DNA of 64,000 nucleotides from VBAS01 sp963773465 (GTDB lineage Bacteria; Bacteroidota; Bacteroidia; Chitinophagales; Chitinophagaceae): NCBI GenBank assembly GCA_963773465.1, contig CAVZBF010000001.1, forward strand, positions 1,984,001 through 2,048,000, given 5' to 3'. Each line of letters starts with the position of its first letter. Position 1 is the stretch's first letter. The notes under the pieces were generated by a model, which worked only from the letters and a program-made list of their open reading frames with translations, was not told the DNA's origin and made no database searches. The translations under genes and the position numbers were made by a program. Positions 19,053 to 29,476 of the stretch are shown here, one piece after another.

Positions 19053-20090
19053 ATGAAGCCAAAAAAGGAAGTTACCATTTATGATATTGCCCAGAAGCTC
19101 GATCTTTCTTCGGCTACTGTTAGCCGTGCTTTAAAGAACCATCCTGCAATCAATAAAAACACAAAAAAGAAGATACAGGACGCGGCCAAAGAACTCGGAT
19201 ATCGTCATAATACTTTTGCCAGCAATCTTCGAAAACAAAAAACAAACACTATTGGTGTCATCGTTCATGAGTTGCAAAGCAACTTCATCACATCAGTGCT
19301 TGCAGGTATCGAAAAAGTGACGACAGAAGCCGGCTATGATCTTATCATTGCACACTCCTCGGAAAGTTTTGAGAAGGAAGCAGCCAATGCGCTTAACCTT
19401 TTTCATAAAAGAGTAGATGGACTTATTGCTTCACTCGCATTTGATACGCAGGGGCTCGACCATTATAAATATTTTTCTGATAAAGCGATCCCTGTTATTT
19501 TTTTTGACCGTGTTGAAGAAAATAGCGAAAGCACCAAAGTAATTATTGATAATTATAAGTGCGGCTACCAGGCAACCCAACATCTTATTGAACAAGGATG
19601 CAGGAGAATTGTACTTGTTACCGCCAATTTAAAACGTAATGTATACGCACAACGCCACAAGGGCTATACAGATGCTTTATTCGACAATAATATTCCTTTC
19701 AATAAGGATTATATTTTAATAAAAGACCTCAGTGAACAATGCGGTATTGAAGCTGCCCTGGAAATTTTAAAGATGAAACCATTACCTGATGGGGCTTTTA
19801 TTACAAATGATTTTTCTGCGGCTGTTTGCATGCAAACATTAAAAGAACATGGCGTCAATATACCGGAAGATATTGCGATCGTTGGTTTTAATAATGATGC
19901 GATAGGAAAAATTGTGGAACCGCAATTAACTACGATCGATTATCCCGGCATCGATATGGGAGAAATAACTGCCCGCAACCTGATCAACCACCTGAAAGGA
20001 ATCTCGAATATCAAACATACCCAAACCATAATAATACGATCAGACCTGGTTATAAGAAAATCATCACTGAAAAAAAAGGGATACTATTAA
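19053..20090 (+). CDS. LacI-family transcriptional regulator (second of a tandem pair)
   Basis: 345 aa. N-terminal HTH at 6-50 (VTIYDIAQKLDLSSATVSRA, then NHPAINKNTKKKI), hinge ELGYRHNTFASNLRKQ, then a type-I periplasmic-binding-protein-like effector domain (VDGLIASLAFDTQ, VIFFDRVEENSESTKVIIDN, IPEDIAIVGFNNDAIG). It shares most motifs with the preceding regulator, and the DNA-recognition helix is nearly identical, so both should bind the same operator; effector-domain differences may let them sense different sugars. It is 49 bp after the first gene and 15 bp before the GH67 gene, heading the rightward enzyme operon. Confidence 0.93.
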   Translation: MKPKKEVTIYDIAQKLDLSSATVSRALKNHPAINKNTKKKIQDAAKELGYRHNTFASNLRKQKTNTIGVIVHELQSNFITSVLAGIEKVTTEAGYDLIIAHSSESFEKEAANALNLFHKRVDGLIASLAFDTQGLDHYKYFSDKAIPVIFFDRVEENSESTKVIIDNYKCGYQATQHLIEQGCRRIVLVTANLKRNVYAQRHKGYTDALFDNNIPFNKDYILIKDLSEQCGIEAALEILKMKPLPDGAFITNDFSAAVCMQTLKEHGVNIPEDIAIVGFNNDAIGKIVEPQLTTIDYPGIDMGEITARNLINHLKGISNIKHTQTIIIRSDLVIRKSSLKKKGYY

Positions 20091-20105
20091 TATACGGATG
20101 TTATT

Positions 20106-22239
20106 ATGAGAAACTTCCTGCTTATCATATTGATCGTTACTGCATCATTGCTGAAGGCGGAAAATGGGTATGATTTGTGGCTGCGGTATACTAAAATTTC
20201 AAGTCCTGCACTATTAACTGAATACAAAAAACAAATTAATTCACCTGTTGTACTTGGAAGTTCACAAACAATTTCCGTCATCAAAGTCTGAATTAGTAAA
20301 AGCTTTTTCCGGGCTTACCGGTACAACTTATACGATCTCATCTGCCATTAACAATTCTGCGAGCTTTATAGCAGGTATTGCGTCTTCCTCAAATATTATA
20401 TCAACGATCGTTACAAAAGATGAATTGAGCCGTATCGGCAACGAAGGATTTATTATTAAAGCCAAACCTGGTAAAACTATTATCACTGCGAATACCGACG
20501 TTGGACTTTTATACGGCGTCTTTCATTTCCTGCGGCTGATGCAAACGCAGCAACCTGTTACCACGCTTTCTATTATATCATCACCGAAAATAAAATTACG
20601 TTTACTTAATCATTGGGATAATCTCAACCGGACAGTAGAAAGAGGCTATGCAGGATTTTCCATCTGGGACTGGCACAAGCTTCCTGATCTTATCGATAAA
20701 AGATATATCGACTATGCAAGAGCAAATGCTTCAATAGGAATTAATGGAACAGTTTTAACGAATGTAAATGCAAATGCCGTTATTCTTACTAAACCTTATT
20801 TGGAAAAAGTAAAGGCGCTTGCCGATATTTTTCGTCCATATGGAATTAAAGTGTATCTCACTGCCCGTTTCAGTGCGCCTATTGAAATTGGGAAATTAAA
20901 AACTGCGGATCCATTAAATGACACGGTTCAAAACTGGTGGAAACAAAAAGCAAAAGAAATTTATGAATTGATACCAGACTTTGGTGGCTTTCTTGTCAAA
21001 GCTAATTCTGAAGGTCAGCCCGGTCCCCAGGATTATAACCGTACACATGCAGATGGTGCTAATATGCTTGCTGATGCGGTTGCTCCTTTTAGTGGCATTG
21101 TAATGTGGCGGGCATTTGTGTACAGTCAAACTTCGAATGACAGGTTCAAACAAGCTTATGAAGAATTTAAACCGCTTGATGGAAAGTTTAGAAAAAATGT
21201 TTTAGTACAGGTAAAGAATGGGCCAATTGATTTTCAACCAAGAGAACCCTTTTCTCCTCTTTTTGGTGCAATGCATCAAACACCTTTAATGATGGAGTTT
21301 CAACTTACGCAGGAATATCTTGGGCAAGGAACACATTTGGTTTTTGAAGCGCCAATGTTTAAAGAAGTTTTAAATGCAGATACTTATTCAAAAGGAAAAG
21401 GTTCAAGCGTAAAGAAAGTGATTGATGGCTCACTTGATAATTATTCGTTGAATGGAATAGCCGGTGTTAGTAATATTGGTAACGATATTAATTGGTGCAG
21501 TCATCCATTTGCGCAGGCAAACTGGTATGCTTTAGGCAGATTGTGTTGGGATCATGAGCTTTCTTCAGAGCAGATTGCAGACGAGTGGGTACGTCAAACA
21601 TTTTCCAATGATATCTCCTTTGTTGATCCTGTAAAAAAAATAATGCTCCGGTCGCATGAAACTCTCGTGAATTATATGACACCGCTCGGCTTAACACATA
21701 TTATGTATAATGGCCATCATTATGGTCCCATGCCATGGGGAAATACACTGAATCGCCCCGACTGGAACCCGGTTTATTATCATAAAGCCGATTCAATTGG
21801 CATTGGTTTTAACAGAACAGCAACCGGCACAAATGCATTGGCTCAATATTCAACCGAAGTGCAAAACCAATTTAATGATGTAAATAAATGTCCCGAAGAT
21901 TATTTGTTATGGTTTCATCATGTGCGGTGGGATCAACGCATGAAGTCAGGAAGAAACTTATGGGATGAAATGTGCTATAAGTATTATACAGCCGTTGATT
22001 CAATAAAAGCGATGCAACAACAATGGAATAAACTGGAAAGATATCTTGATGCCGAACGGTTCGATCATGTAAAACAACTACTCAGTATACAAGTGAAAGA
22101 TGCGACCTGGTGGCGGAATGCTTGTTTACTCTATTTTCAAACATTCAGTAAAATGCCAATTCCTGCTCAATATGAAAAACCCGATAAAACATTGGAATAT
22201 TATCAAAACATCAGAATTTTATATGCACCGGGCAATTAA
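20106..22239 (+). pseudogene. GH67 alpha-glucuronidase, one frameshift near the N-terminus
   Basis: GH67 enzymes remove (4-O-methyl-)glucuronate from the non-reducing end of xylo-oligosaccharides. The first frame (20106) gives a signal peptide (MRNFLLIILIVTASLLKAEN) and YDLWLRY; the rest reads in the next frame, with a one-base change within about 20255-20290. The joined protein is about 710 aa, normal for the family. The second frame has Glu in NSEGQPGP (codon 21010-21012), Asp in GPIDFQPREP (21229-21231) and Glu in LTQEYLGQG. Spacings of 73 and 28 residues equal those of the catalytic triad E292/D365/E393 of the Cellvibrio enzyme. It lies 15 bp after lacI-2. Because only one break occurs, this may be an error rather than a dead gene. 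Confidence 0.9.
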
Positions 22240-22240
22240 A

Positions 22241-22288
22241 ACACGAATTACACGAATTATGCGAATTGCACGAATTAAAGCGAATTAA
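22241..22288. repeat. Short tandem repeat, CACGAATTA-like units
   Basis: Five imperfect copies of a 9-10 bp unit (CACGAATTA twice, GCGAATTG, CACGAATTA, GCGAATTA) directly follow the GH67 stop and precede the SDR gene. The unit is short and no spacer is conserved, so this is not a CRISPR. Similar AT-rich runs are common between Bacteroidota genes; no function is evident. Confidence 0.6.
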
Positions 22289-22298
22289 TACAAAGCAA

Positions 22299-23048
22299 AT
22301 GGCCAGCAACAATAAAAGAATAGCGATCGTCACGGGAGGAGGTTCAGGTATCGGTTTTGCTATCGCAGAAAAATTTACACAAAGCGGAATAGAAACGATC
22401 ATTGTTGGCAGGGATGAAAAAAAATTGAATCAGGCAAAAGAAAAACTTGGCGCTCATTGTCACCCTATGGTTTGTGATATTAGTGACCTGAAATCTATCC
22501 CGGCATTTGTTTGCAGTGTCATCAGGCAATTCGGTCAAATAGATGTACTGGTAAATAATGCCGGTATCAATATGAAAAAAGAATTTACCGAGGTAACCGA
22601 TGAAGATTTTCAGAAAGTGATCACTACAAACCTTACAGCTGTATTTGCAGTAAGTCGCGAAGTGGTAAAGCAAATGCTCATTCAGAAAAGCGGTTCTATT
22701 ATTAATATCAGTTCAATGGCGGCGCAGTATGGATTGCCAAAAGTGATTGCATACAGCGCCAGCAAAACAGCCATTGATGGAATGACAAGAGCGATGGCAG
22801 TTGAACTTTCACCGAAAGGGATCCGGGTGAATGCGATTGCGCCGGGATTTATTATCACAGACATGACTGATAAGGCGCTGAACAGCGATCCCGAACGTAA
22901 ATCAAAAGTTTTCAACCGTACTCCTATGGGTCATATGGGCCAGCCATCTGATATTGGTGATGCTGCATTGTTTTTAGCAAGCGATGCTGCTAAATATATA
23001 ACCGGTGTCGTGTTGCCCGTTGATGGCGGTAATAGTATTGGTTTTTAA
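22299..23048 (+). CDS. SDR-family oxidoreductase, candidate hexuronate (fructuronate/mannonate) reductase
   Basis: 249 aa from ATG at 22299; an ATG at 22266 lies inside the tandem repeat and is unlikely. A classical short-chain dehydrogenase: TGGGSGIG cofactor loop (about 12-19), NNAGI, catalytic Ser in INISSMAAQYG, and YSASK (Tyr/Lys). The C-terminus has GVVLPVDGGNSIGF. The family cannot be assigned further by motif. Its position between the two alpha-glucuronidases, with mannonate dehydratase in the same locus and no UxuB seen, suggests it reduces fructuronate to mannonate; KduD-like activity is an alternative. There is no signal peptide, so it is cytoplasmic. Confidence 0.88.
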   Translation: MASNNKRIAIVTGGGSGIGFAIAEKFTQSGIETIIVGRDEKKLNQAKEKLGAHCHPMVCDISDLKSIPAFVCSVIRQFGQIDVLVNNAGINMKKEFTEVTDEDFQKVITTNLTAVFAVSREVVKQMLIQKSGSIINISSMAAQYGLPKVIAYSASKTAIDGMTRAMAVELSPKGIRVNAIAPGFIITDMTDKALNSDPERKSKVFNRTPMGHMGQPSDIGDAALFLASDAAKYITGVVLPVDGGNSIGF

Positions 23049-23126
23049 ATTTTGTTGACCGGCTGCAACGCTCCGATTGAGCTTTACTTGCGACGCTCCG
23101 TTCAACTCCAGAATTTCTATTGAACA

Positions 23127-25701
23127 ATGAAGAACCCGATTTTTATTATAACTATTTGTTTGCTTGGTTTTTTAAATACTAATGCACAATTGGTATCAGA
23201 AACTAAGCAAGCAAACTCTTTTCCATTATCCGATGCGATCATATATGTTGATAATGCCGATCATGCTCTGGTGAAAAAAGCTGCAGCGCTATTGCAAAGT
23301 GATATTGAAATGGTAACTGGAAAAAAACCAGTGTTGGTCAATAATATACTTACAAAAACTTCCGGTCAACATAATTGTAATTGGCTCTATTGAAAAATCT
23401 TCCCTCATCAAAAGATTGATTGCTGAAAAGAAAATTCCGAATGCTATTAAAGATAAATGGGAAGCCTGCCGGGTCGAATCAATTACAAATCCATTTCCTG
23501 GTTTTAAAAATGCATTGGTTATTGCCGGCAGCGACAGACGCGGAACAGCCTATGGTGTGTTTGATCTCTCAAAACACATCGGGGTTTCTCCCTGGTATTG
23601 GTGGGCAGATGTTCCGGTAAAAAAGAAAACGGAAATATATATTAATGCAAATACTAATTTCAGCGATGCACCAAAAGTAAAATACCGCGGCATATTCATT
23701 AATGATGAAGCTCCTGCCCTTTCCGGATGGACAAGAGAAAAATTCGGTGGCTTTAATCATAAATTTTATGAAAAAGTTTTTGAGCTCATACTTCGCTTAA
23801 AAGGTAATTATTTCTGGCCCGCAATGTGGGGCAATGCATTTTATGATGATGATTCATTGAATATAAGATCAGCCGATGAATATGGAATTGTGATCGGCAC
23901 TTCGCATCACGAGCCATTGATGCGTGCACATGAAGAATGGAAATATTTTGGCAAAGGAAGAAAATGGAATTATGACAGCACTGAAGCCGGCTTAAAAGAA
24001 TATTGGAAAAGCGGCATGCAAAGAGCCTGGAATGAAAAAATAGTAAGCGTTGGCATGCGCGGCGATGGTGATGAACCAATGAGCAGGGAAACTGCCACTG
24101 CATTGCTGGAAAGAATTGTAAAAGATCAACGGGAAATTATAGAAGAAGTTACCGGAAAACCGGCAAGCGAAACACCGCAACTCTGGGCCCTATATAAAGA
24201 AGTGCAGGATTATTATGATAAAGGAATGAGAGTGCCCGATGACGTTACGTTGTTATTGTGTGATGATAACTGGGGCAATATCCGCAAGCTTCCGAAACTT
24301 AATGATAAACCAAGAAAAGGCGGTTATGGAATTTATTATCATTTCGATTATGTAGGCGGTCCAAGAAATTATAAATGGCTTAATACAAACCCAATTCCAA
24401 GAGTATGGGAACAAATGCATTTGGCATATAAATACGGGGTAAAACAAATTTGGATCGTGAATGTTGGCGATATTAAACCAATGGAGTTTCCCATTTCATT
24501 CTTTCTTGATTATGCGTGGAATCCTGAAAAGATCGGCGCTGATGATCTTCAAAAATATACTGAGAAATGGGCAGCAGCACAGTTTGGAAATAAATATGCA
24601 AAAGATATTGCCGATATCATTTCAAAATATTCAAAATATAATGGAAGAAGAAAGCCGGAGTTGTTGGATCAGAGTACTTATAGTCTTTATAATTATGCGG
24701 AGTTTGCACTCGTAGTAAAAGAATATAAAGAGTTGCTCGGGAAAGCGGAAAAGATCGATCAGCTATTGCCTGCCGAATACCGTGATGCATATTTTCAATT
24801 AGTGCTCCACCCCGTAAAAGCTTGTGCCAATTTAAATGAATTGTATTTCTATGTTGCCATAAATCAGGAGGACGCAAAAACGAAAAGTGCGGGTGCTAAT
24901 TTTTCCGCTGAAAAGGTAAAGGATCTTTATTTGAATGACTCACTTATCACTGATGAATACCACAAACTGGAAAATGGAAAATGGAACCATATGATGGGTC
25001 AAACACATATTGGTTACACTTATTGGCAGCAACCTCCAAAACAAAAAATGCCGGACGTCAAATCCTTCCCTGTTAATTCAACTGTACAAGACACAACCAC
25101 TGAATTTATGACTGTAGAAATGGTGGAAAGTGATCCGTACGCACAAATTGGAAATAAGAAAGGGAATTTCTTTAATGAAGTTGACCAGGTGGTTGTCATG
25201 GATGCCAATCACTTTACCAAAGCAATCAATTCAAATGGCATCACCTGGAAAATATTACCTGATCATGGACGAACCGGTGATGCTATAACAAGTTTTCCTG
25301 TTACATCCGCAAATCAAAAGCCGGGAGGCAATTCGCCGCATGTACAATATGAATTTTATACATATAGCAAAGGCGAATTCAAAATACAAGCCTACTTCTC
25401 TCCTACTTTGAATTTTCATAATACAGAAACAGGTTTACAATATGCTATATCAATTGATGATGAAACGCCACAAATAATTAGTATAAACAGTGAAGATAAA
25501 AACAGCATTTCAGGTATCTGGAATAAATGGGTGGCGGAAAATATTATTATTAAAACATCAACACATAAAATAAATACTCCGGGAAAACATACTGTTAAGT
25601 ATTGGATGGTGAATCCCGGAGTTGTTTTGCAAAAGTTAGTGTTGGATTTTGGCGGAGTAAAGCCGAGTTATCTCGGTCCGCCGGAAACAAGGGTGAAATA
25701 A
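23127..25701 (+). pseudogene. GH115 alpha-glucuronidase, one frameshift near the N-terminus
   Basis: GH115 removes (methyl)glucuronate from internal xylose residues of polymeric xylan, complementing GH67. Frame one (23127) supplies a signal peptide (MKNPIFIITICLLGFLNTNAQ) and the start of the N-terminal domain (ALLQSDIEMVTGKKP). Near 23365-23372 the frame shifts by one base to IIVIGSIEKSSLIKRL and continues to 25701. Family features include GVSPWYWWADVPV, KYRGIFINDEAPAL, GNYFWPAMWGNAFYDDD, GTSHHEPLMRAHEEW, GMRGDGDEPMS and YHFDYVGGPRNYKWL. A C-terminal beta-sandwich module begins near 25080. Combined length is about 855 aa, normal for GH115. It probably acts in the periplasm or outside. Confidence 0.9.
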
Positions 25702-25782
25702 TTGCTCACAGAAAACACAGATATTCACAGAAATTCTGTGTAAATCCGTGACATCCGTGAGATAAAAAAATAAATAGTAAAA
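25702..25782. repeat. Intergenic CACAGAA/TTCTGTG palindromic repeats
   Basis: The gap after GH115 contains repeated CACAGAAA-like words and a palindrome with 7-bp arms around one A (25726-25740), followed by ATCCGTGACATCCGTGAGAT. Such CACAG/CTGTG strings are dispersed repeats in many Bacteroidota genomes. They may form an mRNA hairpin; no gene is present. Confidence 0.5.
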
Positions 25783-25821
25783 ATGAAACAGCTATATTCA
25801 TTAATAACAAAAACAAGGCAT

Positions 25822-26430
25822 ATGAATAATATTAAAAAAAATATCGGCTTGACTTTCTTTTCTTTACTTTTTTTGTTACCTGCAACTACGTTTGCACAGC
25901 AAGCTAATAAAATAACACCCGGTACTTATAAAACAATTTATGAGATGCTTCGGGATGTACCAGGGCTCGATGTAAAAATTACAAATGATAGAAGCGGAGG
26001 AACTATTACTGTCAGAGGGATTAGCAGTTTACAAAATCAAAAACCGCCACTATTTGTTGTCGATGGTTCTATTTACTCCGGCGATATAGGCAGCATTAAT
26101 CCACAGGATGTAGAAGATATTAGTGTGTTAAAAGATGCAGCTTCCACTTCTGCATATGGAGCCCAGGGTGCATTCGGGGTAATTATGATTACAACAAAAA
26201 AAGGAGCATCCTCCAAAAGCGCCGCGGTTGTTTCCAATTATAACAAATCTGCGTACACTTATTTTATTGAACATAAAACTCCGCTAAAAGTATTTGGTTT
26301 ATCAGATGAAATAATAGTAGAAGGGGTTATTAAAGAACAAAGAGACAGCATACTTGTTTTTACAAAGAAAAAGAAGGAACTGCTTGTGCCAATAAAAAAC
26401 ATAAAGAAAGTGGAGATGATACCTCAATAA
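25822..26430 (+). CDS. Stand-alone TonB-receptor plug-like protein (no barrel)
   Basis: 202 aa from ATG at 25822, chosen because it starts a clean signal peptide (MNNIKKNIGLTFFSLLFLLP... ending TFAQQ). Residues about 35-130 match the SusC plug: TIYEMLRDVPGLDVKI, TITVRGISSLQNQKPPLFVV, DGSIYSGDIGSINPQDVEDI, SVLKDAASTSAYGAQGAFGV, IMITTKKG. The beta-barrel is entirely missing. A lysine-rich domain of about 70 residues ends in VPIKNIKKVEMIPQ. The frame is complete and starts and stops cleanly, so it does not look like a truncated SusC. It lies between GH115 and GH43 in the enzyme operon. It may be a periplasmic partner or decoy for the SusC/TonB machinery; that role is speculative. Confidence 0.82.
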   Translation: MNNIKKNIGLTFFSLLFLLPATTFAQQANKITPGTYKTIYEMLRDVPGLDVKITNDRSGGTITVRGISSLQNQKPPLFVVDGSIYSGDIGSINPQDVEDISVLKDAASTSAYGAQGAFGVIMITTKKGASSKSAAVVSNYNKSAYTYFIEHKTPLKVFGLSDEIIVEGVIKEQRDSILVFTKKKKELLVPIKNIKKVEMIPQ

Positions 26431-26456
26431 CCTTAATTGTAAAATTTAATTTAAAA

Positions 26457-27548
26457 ATGAACTTCAATTTTCAATCCCTCGCTATTGCATGTACATCTGT
26501 TGCAATCATCAGTTGCAATAATGAATCAACAGAAAGCAAAACCGAACCGGCAACAGAAGCAAAACCCGGACAAAAGAAAGAATACCTTTCTCAGCCGTTA
26601 GTTTCCCATATTTACACTGCGGATCCGTCGGCACATGTGTTCAACAGCCGTATTTACATTTATCCTTCGCATGATACAGCAACCGGAACTAAAGAAGATG
26701 ATCTCGGCGGTCATTTTGATATGCGGGATTATCATATTCTTTCAATGGATTCGATAGGCGGACCCGTAACTGATCACGGTGTTGCATTGGATATTAAAAA
26801 TGTTCCCTGGGCGGGCCGGCAAATGTGGGCGCCAGATGCAGCATTCGCCAATGGAAAATATTATTTGTATTTCCCTGTAAAAAACAAGCAGGATGTTTTT
26901 CAAATTGGTGTTGCGGTAAGTGATAAACCCGAAGGACCTTTTATAGCAGAAAAAGAACCGATCAAAAATAGTTATAGCATCGATCCCTGTGTTTTCAAAG
27001 ATGATGATGGAAAATTCTATATGTATTTCGGCGGTATATGGGGCGGGCAATTGCAACGATGGAATAATAATAAATATGATTCATCTGCAAAGAATCGTAC
27101 AAAGGAAGAAATAGCTTGTTTGCCAAGAATGGCAAAGCTGAATGCAGATATGAAAAGTTTTGCCGAGCCGGTGAAAGAAATTAAGATTGTTGACAAAGAC
27201 GGAAAGGAGTTTGGGGAAAAAGATAATGATAAACGATTTTTTGAAGCAGCATGGGTGTTTAAGTACAAAGGGAAATATTATTTCACTTATTCAACCGGTG
27301 ATACGCATTTTCTTTGCTATGCCACCGGTGACAATCCTTATGGCCCATTCAACTACCAGGGAGTAATATTAAATCCGGTTGAAGGATGGACCAATCACCA
27401 TTCGATCATTGAAGTGAATGGTAAATGGTATTTATTTTATCATGATGTGCAGTTGAGCGGCAAAACACATTTACGAAATGTAAAAGTGACGGAGTTGAAA
27501 TTTAATGATGATGGAAGTATTCAGACGATAAACCCCCAAACCCCCTAA
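26457..27548 (+). CDS. GH43 family lipoprotein (beta-xylosidase/arabinofuranosidase type)
   Basis: 363 aa; the lipobox ends at Cys20 (AIISC). The five-bladed GH43 propeller has the catalytic base Asp56 in TADPSAHVF, the pKa-modulating Asp in YSIDPCVFKDDDGKFYMYFGG, and the acid Glu in FFEAAWVFKYKGKYYFTYS. It removes xylose or arabinose from oligosaccharides at the cell surface or in the periplasm; the subfamily cannot be set by eye. It is 26 bp after the plug protein. The last codons (INPQTP and TAA) run into a C5TAAAG5 hairpin of a dispersed repeat, so the true C-terminus may have been modified by repeat insertion. Confidence 0.9.
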   Translation: MNFNFQSLAIACTSVAIISCNNESTESKTEPATEAKPGQKKEYLSQPLVSHIYTADPSAHVFNSRIYIYPSHDTATGTKEDDLGGHFDMRDYHILSMDSIGGPVTDHGVALDIKNVPWAGRQMWAPDAAFANGKYYLYFPVKNKQDVFQIGVAVSDKPEGPFIAEKEPIKNSYSIDPCVFKDDDGKFYMYFGGIWGGQLQRWNNNKYDSSAKNRTKEEIACLPRMAKLNADMKSFAEPVKEIKIVDKDGKEFGEKDNDKRFFEAAWVFKYKGKYYFTYSTGDTHFLCYATGDNPYGPFNYQGVILNPVEGWTNHHSIIEVNGKWYLFYHDVQLSGKTHLRNVKVTELKFNDDGSIQTINPQTP

Positions 27549-27937
27549 AGGGGGCTTGCACTGCGCAGCCCTGACTTATTCAACCTTGCTACATTTCATT
27601 CGAAATTTTCGAATATTGATGAGTAAGAGAAATGAAGTTGATGTGGTAGTTGATAAAGATGATTAAAGATTTGATGCGCCGCTCCTTTCCCTTTGGGGAA
27701 GGAGAAGGAGGATGGGGCCAGTTGAATAGCGAACGGAACGCACAAAAGTGCGATCCTTCGGTACTTCGTCCGCAAGTTTCGAATAAGCTTCGCTTATTTC
27801 TCACTTGTGCTCTGGATAAATCCGATAGCTATCGGATGCGACGCAGTTGTTGAATAATGAAGAGAACGATGAATGGAGCGTCGCAACGAAAGCTGAATAA
27901 GAATTACCGTAGCTTGTAACATAAAAATAAACTATCA
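27549..27937. repeat. 389-bp gene-free stretch made of dispersed palindromic repeats
   Basis: No convincing gene. It begins with a CCCCCTAAAGGGGG hairpin that contains the GH43 stop. It holds a GC-rich unit (CTCCTTTCC...AAGGAGGATGGGGCC, about 27679-27719) that recurs at about 29641-29683, a 7-bp-arm hairpin AATAAGC/GCTTATT (27782-27798), and an 18-bp perfect palindrome ATCCGATAGCTATCGGAT (27820-27837). The end has GGAGCGTCGCAACG, the inverse of a GACGCTCCGTT string at about 23092-23103. This patchwork separates GH43 from GH51 and may split the operon or add hairpins to the mRNA. Confidence 0.65.
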
Positions 27938-29476
27938 ATGAAAAAAGTTTTTTTCCTTCCTGTAGTAATGACTTCATTATTTGCATTTACTCAAAACACA
28001 ATTGTATTAAATGCCGATAAAGGCAAAGAGATCATCAACAAAAATATCTACGGGCATTTTGCCGAACATCTCGGTCATTGTATTTATGGTGGATTTTATG
28101 TGGGCGATAGTAATAAAACAATTCCGCATAAAGATGGCATTCGGTTGGATGTAGTTGATGCCTTGAAAAAATTAAAAGTGCCTGTGCTGCGCTGGCCGGG
28201 CGGATGTTTTGCAGATACTTACCATTGGAAAGATGGTGTTGGTCCTAAAAAAGAAAGACCCTCGATGCTGAATGTATGGTGGGGAAATGTAAAAGAAGAT
28301 AACAGTTTTGGCACCAATGAATTTTTAAACATGTGCGAGCTGCTCGGCGCTGAACCGTATTTAAGTGGTAATGTCGGAAGCGGTACGCCACAGGAATTAT
28401 CTGATTGGATCAAATACACGACGCATCCTAATGGAAGCAGCCCGATGACCGATTACAGACAAAAGAATGGAAGACCAAATCCATGGCATGTAAAATACTG
28501 GGGCCTGGGCAATGAAGCATGGGGATGCGGTGGCAATATGAAAGTGGAATACTATGCAAATATCTACCGGCAGTATGCAACGTTCATGACCAACTGGAAT
28601 AATAGTGATAGAATTTATCGCATTGCTTCGGGCGCATCTGATGATGATTATCATTGGACAGAAGTATTAATGAAAGAATTACCCGCCGGAATGTTTGATG
28701 CATTAGGCCTGCATCATTATTCAGTAATTAACTGGAGCAAGAAAGGCTCGGCTACTAATTTTTCGGAAGAAGAATATTTTACTACCATGAAAAGAGCATT
28801 GCAGATGGAAGAGCTGGTAACAAAGCATAGTGCCATCATGGATAAGTATGATCCGCAAAAGAAAAAAGCATTGGCGGTAGATGAATGGGGCGGCTGGTAT
28901 GATGTGGAGCCCGGCACAAACGGTGCATTTTTATTTCAGCAAAATACAATGCGTGATGCAGTGATCGCCGGAGCTACGCTGAATATTTTTAATAATCATT
29001 GTGACCGGGTGAAGATGGCCAATCTTGCCCAGATCATTAATGTGCTGCAGGCTGTAATATTAACGAGAGAAGAAAAATTGATCCTCACTCCCACTTACCA
29101 CGTTATGGAAATGTACAATGTGCACCAGGATGCAACAATGCTTCCATTAGAAGTTGCAAGCAGCAAATACATTCTTGGAAAAGATACATTGACTGCTATC
29201 TGGGGCTCTGCCTCGAAAGATAAAAATGGATTGACGCATGTTTCTTTGGTGAATGTAAATGCAAAACAGTCGCAACCTGTTTCTATAAATATCAATGGAG
29301 CAAATTACAAAACGGTTAGCGGAAGGATCTTAACATCAGACAAATTGCAGAACTATAACAGCTTTGAAAATCCGAATAAAATTGTTCCGGCTGTTTTCAA
29401 TGGCGCTAAGCTAGAGGGTTCAAAGTTGAATTTAAATATTCCACCTTTTAGTGTGGTGGTGCTGGAATTAAAATGA
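27938..29476 (+). CDS. GH51 alpha-L-arabinofuranosidase
   Basis: 512 aa. A signal-like N-terminus (MKKVFFLPVVMTSLFAFTQN) is followed by a (beta/alpha)8 barrel and C-terminal beta-sandwich of GH51. IYGHFAEHLGHCIYGGFYVG, VLRWPGGCFADTYHWKDG, and GLGNEAWGCGG (acid/base Glu193) are followed by AVDEWGGWYD (nucleophile Glu316). It releases arabinofuranosyl side chains from arabinoxylan or arabino-oligosaccharides. Many GH51 enzymes are intracellular, so the signal peptide suggests periplasmic action here. It is flanked on both sides by dispersed repeats, so it may carry its own promoter; none was identified. Confidence 0.93.
   Translation: MKKVFFLPVVMTSLFAFTQNTIVLNADKGKEIINKNIYGHFAEHLGHCIYGGFYVGDSNKTIPHKDGIRLDVVDALKKLKVPVLRWPGGCFADTYHWKDGVGPKKERPSMLNVWWGNVKEDNSFGTNEFLNMCELLGAEPYLSGNVGSGTPQELSDWIKYTTHPNGSSPMTDYRQKNGRPNPWHVKYWGLGNEAWGCGGNMKVEYYANIYRQYATFMTNWNNSDRIYRIASGASDDDYHWTEVLMKELPAGMFDALGLHHYSVINWSKKGSATNFSEEEYFTTMKRALQMEELVTKHSAIMDKYDPQKKKALAVDEWGGWYDVEPGTNGAFLFQQNTMRDAVIAGATLNIFNNHCDRVKMANLAQIINVLQAVILTREEKLILTPTYHVMEMYNVHQDATMLPLEVASSKYILGKDTLTAIWGSASKDKNGLTHVSLVNVNAKQSQPVSININGANYKTVSGRILTSDKLQNYNSFENPNKIVPAVFNGAKLEGSKLNLNIPPFSVVVLELK

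Noticed and set aside
22241..22288. Tandem repeat considered as a short CRISPR array
   Set aside because: The unit is only about 9-10 bp, copies are contiguous with no spacers, and no cas gene is nearby.
27820..27837. 18-bp palindrome considered as an insertion-sequence end
   Set aside because: No transposase or second copy with flanking target duplication is visible.
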